From NCBI GenBank assembly GCA_016938235.1, contig JAFGVA010000189.1, forward strand, positions 1-64,000: a stretch of 64,000 bases of DNA. The letters are read 5' to 3'. The translations under genes were made by a program, and so were the position numbers. The notes under the pieces were generated by a model. It was not told the origin of the DNA, did not search any database, and saw only the letters and a list, made by a program, of their open reading frames with translations. The stretch comes from Bacteroidales bacterium. GTDB lineage: Bacteria > Bacteroidota > Bacteroidia > Bacteroidales > UBA10428. Positions 8,632 through 17,229 of this stretch are shown here, one piece after another (position 1 is the first letter of the stretch; each line of letters begins with the position of its first letter).

Positions 8632-9915
8632 ATGGAGGCCGGCAACATGAAGCTATTAAGGAAAACTTTTGGAGCCTACATTTTGGTTGCCTTGCCCGTT
8701 TTTGTTATTAGTATGGGTGGATTTTATTTTTTTCTGAAATACCTAATCACCCAACAAGTTGATGCATCGCTCAAACAAGACAAGCAGGAAATTACCGAAT
8801 TTGTAAATAATAACAAGAACGATGTTACCGAACTTTACAAGAACATATCCTGCAGCTACTATTTAAAAAAAATACCAAAGGATAGTATTGTTTTTGACAA
8901 AAGCCGGTTTATTGCAGTTTACGATAGTGTTGAGCAGGAATACGAACCCATCAGAGAATTACGTTCCTCGTTAATGATTAAAGGGAAAAATTACGCTATT
9001 ATCTTGCAGGAATCTTTCGTTGAAAGTGATTCCCTTATATACAGCATTGCATCTTTTGCCTTGATTTTGTTTATTATTCTGACCTTGGGGATTTCATTAG
9101 TTCAGGTATTTATTGCCAGGCAAATCTGGAAACCTTTCAAAAAAACCTTACGGAAAATCAGTCGTTTTAAGCCTGGTTTAAAGGGAATACCTGAATTTGA
9201 AAAAACCCCAATTGCCGAATTTACATTGCTTAACGAAGCCCTTTCAAAAATGATTGACCGTATTAATACCGACTTCGAACTTCAAAAAAAATTCATTGAT
9301 AATGTTTCGCATGAACTGCAAACGCCAATATCTGTGCTAAGTGCGCAGATTGAACTGCTTATCCAGGAAATTGAGCTGAAAGAAAGTTCGGCAGGTATTA
9401 TTAGTATCATTGAAGAAACCCTATACAAAATGAAAAGGGTAAACAAGGCATTGTTGCTTCTTTCTAAAATTGAAAATGAACAGTTCCTGTCAGCCCAGGA
9501 GGTTGATTTGGATAGCATAATTAAGCATTTTATATCAAGTCATGAAGAACAATTTAAAGTCAGGAATATTCATATTGAAACCAATAATATAAACAAGCTT
9601 AGTGTGAATATGAATCTTACCCTGGCAGAAATACTGATCGGGAACCTGTTGAGTAATTCTGTAAGGCACAATATTGAAAATGGCGAAATAAAAATTACGA
9701 TTACACAACACAGTTTATATATTTCAAACACAGGGAATGAACTGGCAACGGATCCAATGCTGCTATTTAATAAATACACTTACTCAGGAAATTCTGCTGC
9801 ATCAACGGGGCTGGGATTGTCAATCGTTAAAGAAATATGTAACAGGTATGGTTTTACAGTAATTTATACAAACAATAAAAATGTACATACCATACAAATT
9901 GATTTTGTTCGTTAA
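8632..9915 (+). CDS. Sensor histidine kinase of the OmpR-type pair
   Basis: A 427-residue membrane kinase. The first membrane segment spans about residues 15-37, a small periplasmic sensor of about 95 residues follows, then a second segment (about 140-163) and a linker. The HisKA H-box is FIDNVSHELQTPISVLSAQ (H near 228). The ATPase domain (about 320-427) has the N-box NLLSNSVRHN and G-box STGLGLSIVKEI. The periplasmic part is too short for a known ligand-binding fold that I recognise. The gene follows its regulator by 57 bases and probably shares its promoter. Start could be M1 or M6 (8647). Context suggests it senses envelope, lipid or calcium stress, but that is inference. Confidence 0.92.
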   Translation: MEAGNMKLLRKTFGAYILVALPVFVISMGGFYFFLKYLITQQVDASLKQDKQEITEFVNNNKNDVTELYKNISCSYYLKKIPKDSIVFDKSRFIAVYDSVEQEYEPIRELRSSLMIKGKNYAIILQESFVESDSLIYSIASFALILFIILTLGISLVQVFIARQIWKPFKKTLRKISRFKPGLKGIPEFEKTPIAEFTLLNEALSKMIDRINTDFELQKKFIDNVSHELQTPISVLSAQIELLIQEIELKESSAGIISIIEETLYKMKRVNKALLLLSKIENEQFLSAQEVDLDSIIKHFISSHEEQFKVRNIHIETNNINKLSVNMNLTLAEILIGNLLSNSVRHNIENGEIKITITQHSLYISNTGNELATDPMLLFNKYTYSGNSAASTGLGLSIVKEICNRYGFTVIYTNNKNVHTIQIDFVR

Positions 9916-9991
9916 CTTAGATATAACCTAAACAGGAATAACCCAAAAATGGTTAGTTTATTTGTTTGGTTTTGGATTTGTTCAAGTTGGG

Positions 9992-10026
9992 CTTTAGATT
10001 CACTTTAGATTTTGAAAATACATTTG
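9992..10026 (+). promoter_or_regulatory. CTTTAG paired operator and promoter for the exchanger operon
   Basis: CTTTAG at 9992-9997 and 10003-10008, then 10 bases, then TACATTTG at 10019-10026, 19 bases before the ATG at 10046. From the second CTTTAG on, the sequence matches the response-regulator promoter almost base for base (ACTTTAGA-TTTG-AAATACATTTGCA). Confidence 0.7.
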
Positions 10027-10045
10027 CATTTCAAATAATGCATTG

Positions 10046-11026
10046 ATGGGTACATATTCAATATATACATACCTGCTGTTTTTGGCAGGATTTTTAATTT
10101 TAATAAAAGGGGCCGACTTACTTATAAAGGGTGGGGTTGGTGTCGCCAAACGTTTTGGTTTATCCGAGCATTTCATTGGACTAACCATTGTTTCTTTTGG
10201 TACATCCATGCCCGAATTTATAGTAAGTTTTATAGCTGCCTTGAATGGCAATAACCAGATTGCAGTGGGGAATGTTTTGGGGAGCAATATTGCCAACACC
10301 TTGCTTATTACCGGCGTTTGTGCCCTTTTAATTGCTGTTCCCGTAAAAAAGAGTACCCTCAGGTTTGAAATTCCGCTCTCAATAGTGTCCGTCCTTTTGC
10401 TGGGCTTGTTTTCATATATTAATTTTTTTGGAAAATATGTTGATTCCATTGTGGCCTGGGAGGGATTTGTACTTCTGGTTGTATTCTTTTATTTTATCCG
10501 AAGAAGTTTTAAAGATTCCAGAGAAGAAGAGAAGGATTTCAAAAAAGATAAGCAGACAAAAATAGTCCCTTTTGTTATTTTAGTTGTATTGGGGGTTGCT
10601 GGTCTATTTTTTGGCGGTAAATGGATAGTAGGCAGTTCCGTAATTATTGCGGGACATTTTGGAATCAGCCAGACATTTATTGGGTTAACCGTGGTTGCTT
10701 TCGGCACTTCTTTACCCGAGCTGGTTACCTCTGTTATTGCAGCACTCAAAAAAAACAACGGAATTGCAATCGGAAATATCATTGGCTCAAACATTTTTAA
10801 TATCCTTTGGATTATTGGATTTACATCGTTTATAAAACCAATTGGGATAAACAGTTTAAATTATTCCGATATGCTAATTGTTGCCTTATCGGCTATTTTA
10901 ATTATTGTATTTGTAATTGCCAATAAATCCAGAACATTGCACAAATCGGGGGGTATCGTTCTGGCAGGAAGCTATTTGCTATATATTGTTTATCTGTTGA
11001 ACAGGGAAAATATCGTGTCATGGTAG
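10046..11026 (+). CDS. Ca2+/Na+ exchanger, CaCA family (YrbG-like)
   Basis: A 326-residue inner-membrane antiporter of about ten helices in two homologous halves. Both alpha repeats are visible: GLTIVSFGTSMPEFIVS with GNVLGSNIANTL in the first half, and GLTVVAFGTSLPELVTS with GNIIGSNIFNIL in the second. The acidic residue in each (S/T)MPE or SLPE motif is the ion ligand in this family. It most likely exports Ca2+ in exchange for Na+ or H+. I start at ATG 10046 rather than the TTG just before it. It is the first gene of a four-gene operon led by the CTTTAG promoter and overlaps the next gene by 7 bases. Confidence 0.92.
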   Translation: MGTYSIYTYLLFLAGFLILIKGADLLIKGGVGVAKRFGLSEHFIGLTIVSFGTSMPEFIVSFIAALNGNNQIAVGNVLGSNIANTLLITGVCALLIAVPVKKSTLRFEIPLSIVSVLLLGLFSYINFFGKYVDSIVAWEGFVLLVVFFYFIRRSFKDSREEEKDFKKDKQTKIVPFVILVVLGVAGLFFGGKWIVGSSVIIAGHFGISQTFIGLTVVAFGTSLPELVTSVIAALKKNNGIAIGNIIGSNIFNILWIIGFTSFIKPIGINSLNYSDMLIVALSAILIIVFVIANKSRTLHKSGGIVLAGSYLLYIVYLLNRENIVSW

Positions 11027-11265
11027 TTAAAAATATCTTGTTAAAATTAATGGTATCGGCATTTATCGTTTTTTCAATTGCATTTAATCTGTATGGCATA
11101 ACAAATCAATTTCCATATATAGTTAATAAGCCTTCTCTTGAAATAGTTGATCTTGTGATTGATATAGAATGGAAGTTTAAAATCTCCATCTCCCATGAAG
11201 AACAAAAGAAGATTGAAACTATCGGTAATGTGTTAATTTTAATTGGAAAATATCAACGAATTTAA
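11020..11265 (+). CDS. Membrane-anchored acyl-carrier-protein-like protein
   Basis: An 81-residue protein. Residues about 6-26 are a hydrophobic helix (signal anchor or uncleaved signal). The rest, PSLEIVDLVIDIEWKFKISI followed by SHEEQKKIETIGNVLILIG, follows helix II to helix IV of acyl carrier proteins (family: DSLDxVELVMxLEExFxIxI...E...TVGDV). The phosphopantetheine serine is kept, but the canonical DSL reads PSL, and helix I of a normal ACP is replaced by the hydrophobic segment. Overlap with the exchanger gene and 11 bases to the glycosyltransferase gene show co-transcription. It may hold an acyl chain at the membrane, or be a non-carrier relative. The homology is short, so confidence is moderate. 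Confidence 0.6.
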   Translation: MVVKNILLKLMVSAFIVFSIAFNLYGITNQFPYIVNKPSLEIVDLVIDIEWKFKISISHEEQKKIETIGNVLILIGKYQRI

Positions 11266-11276
11266 TTTAATACCTG

Positions 11277-12023
11277 GTGAATAATACAGAAAACGAATTT
11301 TTAAGCATCATTATAATAGCATATAACGAAGAAAAATACCTTCCCAGACTCTTAGATACCCTTGCTAAACAGACCAATCAAAATTTTGAAATTATTATTG
11401 TTGACAGCAACTCAACGGATAATACAATTCAAAAGGCCAAAGACTATCAGCACAGATTTCAACAAATTAAAATACTAGTGCTTGATGAGCCCAATGGTCC
11501 GGCATTTGGAAGAAACCAAGGGGCTTTAGTAGCAAAATACGAACGCCTGTTATTTTTGGATGCAGACACGAGTTTAAAGCCCAATTTTATTGAACGGATA
11601 TTGAAAAGCCTGAAAAGAAATAAGGCAGATGTTGCAACCTGTCCAATCCGAATTGCAGAGGGGAGTCTTGTCTCCAACATGGGAGCAGTATTTCTGAACT
11701 TTTTTATGATTGGTTTAAAACCAGTTTATTCTTCAGCGTATGGAGCATGTTTTATCTCTACACGAACAATTCATGCTGAATTGAATGGTTTTAGAGAAGA
11801 TCTTGCTGTATGCGAAGATTGCAACTATGTAAAGCGGGCACGACGATTGCATCACTATAAATTCAGGATATTAACCCCCTTGTTTTATACTTCCGACCGC
11901 AGGGCTAAAAATGAGGGTGGATTGAGCTTTATGCTTAAATACATAAAAATTCACTTAAGAAGAATATTCACAAAAAAAGAAATCAAAAAAGGAGAAATTA
12001 CATACAATTATGGAGAATTTTAA
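11277..12023 (+). CDS. Family 2 glycosyltransferase
   Basis: A 248-residue GT-A enzyme with a GTG start. The nucleotide-sugar fold is plain: SIIIIAYNEEKYLPRLLDTL (11-30), VDSNSTDNT near 44, and the metal-binding LDADTS near 98. An acceptor-side segment near 175-190 (EDLAVCEDCNYVKRAR) has the ED pair typical of GT2 enzymes. There is no obvious membrane helix, apart from a hydrophobic VFLNFFMIGL stretch. It likely adds a sugar to a lipid or polyprenyl carrier at the inner membrane. It overlaps the following PAP2 gene by 14 bases, and both fit lipid headgroup modification. Substrate cannot be read from sequence. Confidence 0.85.
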   Translation: MNNTENEFLSIIIIAYNEEKYLPRLLDTLAKQTNQNFEIIIVDSNSTDNTIQKAKDYQHRFQQIKILVLDEPNGPAFGRNQGALVAKYERLLFLDADTSLKPNFIERILKSLKRNKADVATCPIRIAEGSLVSNMGAVFLNFFMIGLKPVYSSAYGACFISTRTIHAELNGFREDLAVCEDCNYVKRARRLHHYKFRILTPLFYTSDRRAKNEGGLSFMLKYIKIHLRRIFTKKEIKKGEITYNYGEF

Positions 12024-12702
12024 AACACCGGCAATTAAAAAAAAATGGTTATTGAAGTTTATTGAAGTAATTGATGAATTAATCAGTTTATTACGCAACA
12101 AGAAATTTTATATTGGAATAGCATTCCTGTTTGGTGGAATTCAACTGAATTTCGTATCCCAAACCTATCTTCATAATTATATGGTGGAGGGTAAAGCGCT
12201 TCCGGTTCTTTCTGACCTTATTCTGGATAATTTACCCTATTGGGATGTGGATTATTTGTACGATATCTTCAGTCTGGTTTCTGTGTTTGTTTTTATTGTA
12301 TATGTTTTGCATAAACGTGAATATAATAAAGTTCCTTATTTCCTGTTGTTATGCGGTATTTTTCATACTATACGGGCAATTTTTATAGTTCTTACGCCTT
12401 TTGGAAATCCTCCACTGTTCGATGGAACCGAGGGGCCGTTTAATGGTTTTTCGAAATACGAGTTGGGGGTTTACCCATCAGGACATACCGGAATCGCATA
12501 CATGTACTTTATCCTGGCAAAAGACAGGCGATACAGGTTGGTTCTCTTGTTTAGTGTGTTGGTAATTATTGCAGCCTTGTTCTTATCCCGTGGCCATTAT
12601 AGTATCGATGTTTTATCGGGTATATTTTTTGCTTTTGCCATCAAAGCGTATGGAGACAAATATATTTCCGGATTAATGATAAATGAAAACAGGAGGGAAT
12701 GA
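12010..12702 (+). CDS. PAP2_C / sphingomyelin-synthase-like membrane phosphatase or headgroup transferase
   Basis: A 230-residue protein with about six membrane helices. Active-site blocks are HTIRAIFIVLTP (about 119-130), YPSGHTG (about 156-162) and SRGHYSIDV (about 196-204). The two histidines and the aspartate form the H-H-D triad of the sphingomyelin synthase/PAP2_C group, which moves phospho-headgroups between lipids or removes a phosphate. Many Bacteroidota make sphingolipids, so a ceramide or undecaprenyl substrate is possible. It is the last gene of the exchanger operon and has no terminator that I can see before the convergent TrkA gene, 39 bases away. Confidence 0.8.
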   Translation: MENFKTPAIKKKWLLKFIEVIDELISLLRNKKFYIGIAFLFGGIQLNFVSQTYLHNYMVEGKALPVLSDLILDNLPYWDVDYLYDIFSLVSVFVFIVYVLHKREYNKVPYFLLLCGIFHTIRAIFIVLTPFGNPPLFDGTEGPFNGFSKYELGVYPSGHTGIAYMYFILAKDRRYRLVLLFSVLVIIAALFLSRGHYSIDVLSGIFFAFAIKAYGDKYISGLMINENRRE

Positions 12703-12741
12703 TATTTTAAAGTATTTAGCCTTGTAGTATTTGTAATTTTT

Positions 12742-13422
12742 TTACTCCAAAAACTTCTCAATATCCATTACATTGCCAAAAATTACCATAATTGCATCCT
12801 TGCTTAACACCGTATCTGCTTTTGCAATACCTTTAACTTCCATTCTGGACTGCTTTATCCCCAGAAAGTTTCTTTTATACGCTTTTGATATCATAGCTAA
12901 AACAGTAATGTTGTAACCTGATCGAATGTCTGTTTCGTTTAAGATCATCCCTTCATATCTTTCAGGCACATCGACTTTTACTATGCTATATTCATCAGAG
13001 AGTTCGAAAGAGTCTATCAAACCTTCGGTAGTAATACTCTTTGCAAGTTTCTCTGCCGAGTCTTGTTCAGGGTGAACAATTTCATCTATACCCATTGCAT
13101 TAAGCACTGTTTCCTGTGTTTCAGATACAGCCCTGCCAATTATTCTCTTGGCATTCAGTTGTTTCATAATTGCTGTGGCCATAATTGAATTTCCTTCATG
13201 CTCTCCAATACTGATTATAACCACATCTGCATCTTTTACGGGTAATTCTTTGGCTGAATGAATATCTGCACAGTTTGCGCAAATGGTATGGGTAATATCA
13301 TTTTTAAGCATTTCAACTTTTGACATACTGCTATCAACACCTATAACTTCATGACCGAGTTGCGTAAGTCTTACTGCCAGCGCAGCGCCAAAATTACCGA
13401 GACCAACTACTAAAAAGTTCAT
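12742..13422 (-). CDS. TrkA/KtrA-type potassium channel regulator
   Basis: A 226-residue cytosolic gating subunit. The RCK_N Rossmann domain (1-120) opens with FLVVGLGNFGAALAVRLTQL and has the acidic VDSS that binds the ribose of NAD or ATP. The RCK_C domain (about 135-225) ends in IMVIFG. One RCK pair rather than two makes it the KtrA form. It forms a ring under its membrane partner, encoded 11 bases upstream at 13434-15176. It is the last gene of a long - strand cation-transport block. Confidence 0.92.
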   Translation of the reverse strand: MNFLVVGLGNFGAALAVRLTQLGHEVIGVDSSMSKVEMLKNDITHTICANCADIHSAKELPVKDADVVIISIGEHEGNSIMATAIMKQLNAKRIIGRAVSETQETVLNAMGIDEIVHPEQDSAEKLAKSITTEGLIDSFELSDEYSIVKVDVPERYEGMILNETDIRSGYNITVLAMISKAYKRNFLGIKQSRMEVKGIAKADTVLSKDAIMVIFGNVMDIEKFLE

Positions 13423-13433
13423 AGTATAAATTT

Positions 13434-15176
13434 TTAATTTATTAAAATACTTTCGGATGGATATTGAAACAATTTCCCCTTTGATTTTCTGATAAATGCC
13501 GATAAGAAAGTTAAAGCACCTACCCTTCCAATAAACATTGTAAACGAAATTATGTATTTACCGGTAACCGATAAATCGCCGGTAATACCACGGCTCAAAC
13601 CTACTGTACTAAATGCCGAAAAGACCTCAAACATCAGGTCGGTGGCATTTTTATCGGGTTCCGATTTTAATAAGATAATTATGACCAGGCCAATAATTAA
13701 CAAAGCTAAAAACATAAAAGCAAAGGAACGTCGGATAGATGTTTCAGGGATTTGCCTGCGATTTAGTTCCACTTTCTGTTTTCCTCTTGCGAGACTTGCA
13801 ATATTAAGAATAGCCAGGGCAATTGTGCTGGTTTTTATACCTCCTCCTGTTGATGCGGGTGATGCCCCTATCCACATAAGCAGAATAATAAACATTGCTG
13901 TTGGAATGTAGATTGCTGAGGTGTCAACTGTATTGAATCCTGCTGTACGTGGGGTTGCTGCACAAAAAAAAGCAGTTATAAATTTCCCAAGTCCTTTATG
14001 TTCAGCTAAGGTATTGTTATACTCCAGTAAAAAGAACATAACTGTACCAACAATTAAGAGAATGAGCGTAGTATAAAGAACCAGCCTGGTGTTCAGTGAA
14101 AATACATGGGCCTGGTGAATTGTTTTTCTATGTTTGTGTAAAGGGTGTAGGTGATTTATAAACCAATGTTTAAGCCAGCTAAACAGATTTATAATAACCG
14201 GAAAACCCAGTCCGCCAACAATAAATAGCAATGCTATGGTTACATGCAAAAAATAGTTAAATCTGAAATTTATGTCATAAAAACTGTCTGCTAGCGTTGA
14301 AAAACCAGCATTACAAAAAGCTGAAATGGCATGAAAAACTGAAAAAAATAAGGTTTCTGATTGTTCATAACCGGATAGGTAACGGATATTTATGTATATG
14401 AGAACAACCCCAATCAATTCTACAAAAAAGGTAAAAAAAAGTATCTTTTTCAAAGTACCGATAACCTCTGCTATTTTATTTTCATTTGTAAGGTTGCCCA
14501 CTAAGACAAGATTTTGATAGGAGACACCTCCCATAAAAAAATAAGCAAAAAAGCTGGTGAAGGTCATTATTCCAATGCCTCCCAGTTGAATCAGCACCAG
14601 TATTATTGACTGCCCGAAAACTGTAAAACAGGAACCTGTATCAACCACAATTAAACCGGTTACACAAACCGCACTGGTTGAAGTAAACAGGGCATCAATA
14701 AATGAAATTCCTGAGTAGCTTGCCCGTGGCAGCATAAGCATAACTGTTCCCGCTACAACCAGTAAAGCAAAACTAAAGATAAAAATAGCTGCTGGATTAG
14801 CATGTTTATAGCGCCAGTTCAACCTCATGCCCGAAAACTCCCGAACGAGGCTCGTTGTAATTGCTATGAATAACCAGATTTTATAATTTGCAGCCCCATT
14901 CGATAGTTCACCGAAGGGAATTGTAACCAATAGATAATTGTAAAAACCCCATAAAACCAGCTCATTTATCCATATCCTTAGTTTTGGATAGTCTTTAAAA
15001 TCAACAATATATTTAATGGGGATAAAAACGATGATTCCCAAGAGGTAAATGAAATAGGAATAATTCAGAACCTTTAAAGTTTTTGCGTCCTGGTAAAATC
15101 CAACATCAAACAGCATGGTAAGCATTGCCATGATGCTGATAAAAAGAGCACCATATTTTAAAGTATGCTTGTTCAC
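13434..15176 (-). CDS. TrkH/KtrB-family potassium transporter
   Basis: A 580-residue membrane protein with an N-terminal hydrophobic extension (about 1-120) before the four M1-P-M2 pore repeats. Selectivity-filter blocks include TSAVCVTGLIVVDTG (first pore loop), AFCNAGFST, TPRTAGFNT and FSTVGLSRG, each with the conserved glycine. Na+ or H+-coupled K+ uptake is the family function. The GTG start overlaps the stop of the upstream antiporter gene by one base (TAGTG), showing translational coupling, and ktrA follows after 11 bases. The extra N-terminal helices set it apart from the shorter TrkH at 20769. Confidence 0.92.
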   Translation of the reverse strand: MNKHTLKYGALFISIMAMLTMLFDVGFYQDAKTLKVLNYSYFIYLLGIIVFIPIKYIVDFKDYPKLRIWINELVLWGFYNYLLVTIPFGELSNGAANYKIWLFIAITTSLVREFSGMRLNWRYKHANPAAIFIFSFALLVVAGTVMLMLPRASYSGISFIDALFTSTSAVCVTGLIVVDTGSCFTVFGQSIILVLIQLGGIGIMTFTSFFAYFFMGGVSYQNLVLVGNLTNENKIAEVIGTLKKILFFTFFVELIGVVLIYINIRYLSGYEQSETLFFSVFHAISAFCNAGFSTLADSFYDINFRFNYFLHVTIALLFIVGGLGFPVIINLFSWLKHWFINHLHPLHKHRKTIHQAHVFSLNTRLVLYTTLILLIVGTVMFFLLEYNNTLAEHKGLGKFITAFFCAATPRTAGFNTVDTSAIYIPTAMFIILLMWIGASPASTGGGIKTSTIALAILNIASLARGKQKVELNRRQIPETSIRRSFAFMFLALLIIGLVIIILLKSEPDKNATDLMFEVFSAFSTVGLSRGITGDLSVTGKYIISFTMFIGRVGALTFLSAFIRKSKGKLFQYPSESILIN

Positions 15177-17179
15177 TATTGCTCTGGATATATAATTACT
15201 ATGTTATTTTTATTCAGCCAATCCATCGAAGCATTCATTATCTGTTCAAAGGATTTGTTGTAAGATATGGTTCTTTTCCTGGAATGAACAAATACCACCA
15301 ACTCTGAAATTGAGTTCTGAATGTGTTTGTTGATGTGTTGATTTACTTCTTGTTGTTGTAAATCATAATATTTTATTGTACCGGTAAGGCTTGTATAATG
15401 CTTAATAGCCTCTAGGGTTTGAGTTGAGTTACAATCAACAAAGGCTTTTATCTGTAACTTTTTAATAAGATAATTCAATGTATCTATCCACAGGTAAAAT
15501 CCTTTTTCATACTGGGCATTTTCCGGACACAGCAGGTGCATCTTTCGAACCTGACTAAAACTCGAAGGTGTTTTCAATACCATTACCATACGCTCGGTTT
15601 TATCCAACAGGTTATTCAATACACTGCCAAACAGAATATGAAAAGGGGTTTTGCTTTTGTTCCACCCCATAATAATTGTGGTTGCAACAACTTCTTCAGC
15701 AGCTCTCACTATTCCGTTAGTAACATTATTATCAATTCTGGAACTGGCTTCGAAGGAAACATCGGACTGCATAGAATTTATAACCTTTGTAATTCTTTCC
15801 CGGTTTTCGTCAATTCTGTCTCTTACTTCATTTCGGTTTGTGAAAATAGTGAGAGGATATACAGGAATATTGCTGCCGTCTACTTTTATTAAGCTGGCAA
15901 ATTCAAGCAGGTTTTCCATATTGGAGGGATTCGCCACCGGCACCAGTATTTTTTGCTTTACTTTGCTTCCTCCCTCAATAGTATCTTCTTCGAACAGCAG
16001 CTTCTTTCCTGACCGCTGTGTAATGTATGAGCTGCTAATACTTGTAACCAGAATGAGTATTACCGTATTATTTAATACGGCTTCGGGAATAAATCCCATA
16101 TTAAAACCAATAAGAATAATTGCAATGGCAGATGCCGCCCTGGAAACACTAAGGCCGAAAATCAGGTTGGTTTCTGTTTTCGATGTTTTAAAAATCAGCC
16201 TTGTAAAAAGAGCAGCAATATATTTACCTGCAAAGGCGGTTATCACAAGTGTTATCAGGAAAACAATCTGAATAGGATGATTTAAATAAACTTTAAAATC
16301 GGCCAAAATACCTATTGATATCAAAAAGAACGGTATAAAAAGGTTATTACCAATAAACTCTATGCGTTTATACAAGGGTGATGAGTTGATAATCAAGCGG
16401 TTTAAAACCAGTCCGCTAAAAAAAGCACCCAGTATGGGCTCAATATCCAACAGATAGGCAACCATCGCCGAAGCAAAGAGTATAACCAACACAAAAATAT
16501 ATTGCACACCCAAATCCCCTTCATACTTGTTTAAAAAGACCCTTGAAAGACGGGGTATAACCAAAAAAACAACAAAAAACAACAGTGAAAAATGCAAGCC
16601 TAACAACAGCAAGCTGTCCATTTCAAAACCCTTATCGGCAAAATTGGTTATGAGTTCCATTGCTACCAGGGCAAGTATATCGGCAATTATTGTGGCACCC
16701 ACAATAACGGTAACAATGGGTTTGCCGACAATACCCAACCTCCCCAATAATGGATATGAAATGAGGGTATGGGAAGACAGCATGGCTGCAATCAGCCATG
16801 AAGCAATTACTTCGTAATTTAATAAATACCTGCACGCCAGATAGCCCAGAATAAATGGCAATACAAAGGTAGCCAGACCTATAAAAATACTTTTTACTTT
16901 GTTTTCAATAAAATCTACGAGGTCAATTTCCAATCCGGCTAAAAACATCAGGTATAATAAGCCCATAGTTCCCAGTAAGCTGAACTCCAGATCGGGGGAT
17001 ACCAGATTAAATCCATGCGGACCGATTATTGCTCCACTTATTAACAAGCCTACAATGGAAGGAATACGCACCCGCTCGAAAAATACCGGGCCAATAAGTA
17101 AAATAACCAAAACCAGGGTTATTATAATTACCGGTTCCTCGAAAGGGAAATGGATATTAAGTGTAAGCAATTGCTTCAT
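15176..17179 (-). CDS. CPA2-type cation/proton antiporter with universal-stress-like C-terminus
   Basis: A 667-residue protein. About 12-13 helices (20-390) form a Na+(K+)/H+ exchanger domain, with LLISGAIIGPHGFNL, MFLAGLEIDL and the later GLSVSRAASAIAI blocks of the KefB/CPA2 group. The soluble part (about 405-665) begins KQKILVPVANPSN and continues with an alpha/beta layout like one or two UspA domains (ATTIIMGWNKSK). No TrkA-N domain follows, so regulation is not KefB-like. It probably exchanges monovalent cations for protons. It overlaps the downstream KtrB gene by one base. Confidence 0.88.
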   Translation of the reverse strand: MKQLLTLNIHFPFEEPVIIITLVLVILLIGPVFFERVRIPSIVGLLISGAIIGPHGFNLVSPDLEFSLLGTMGLLYLMFLAGLEIDLVDFIENKVKSIFIGLATFVLPFILGYLACRYLLNYEVIASWLIAAMLSSHTLISYPLLGRLGIVGKPIVTVIVGATIIADILALVAMELITNFADKGFEMDSLLLLGLHFSLLFFVVFLVIPRLSRVFLNKYEGDLGVQYIFVLVILFASAMVAYLLDIEPILGAFFSGLVLNRLIINSSPLYKRIEFIGNNLFIPFFLISIGILADFKVYLNHPIQIVFLITLVITAFAGKYIAALFTRLIFKTSKTETNLIFGLSVSRAASAIAIILIGFNMGFIPEAVLNNTVILILVTSISSSYITQRSGKKLLFEEDTIEGGSKVKQKILVPVANPSNMENLLEFASLIKVDGSNIPVYPLTIFTNRNEVRDRIDENRERITKVINSMQSDVSFEASSRIDNNVTNGIVRAAEEVVATTIIMGWNKSKTPFHILFGSVLNNLLDKTERMVMVLKTPSSFSQVRKMHLLCPENAQYEKGFYLWIDTLNYLIKKLQIKAFVDCNSTQTLEAIKHYTSLTGTIKYYDLQQQEVNQHINKHIQNSISELVVFVHSRKRTISYNKSFEQIMNASMDWLNKNNIVIIYPEQ

Positions 17180-17229
17180 TTTTTAATTTTTATTCAATGG
17201 TTGACAAAGGAGATTAAATACAAAAAAAA

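Noticed and set aside
13552-13911. Long + strand frames opposite the transporter genes (also near 15651, 18350 and 20096)
   Set aside because: They run antisense to well-supported membrane-protein genes; hydrophobic codons on one strand often give open frames on the other.
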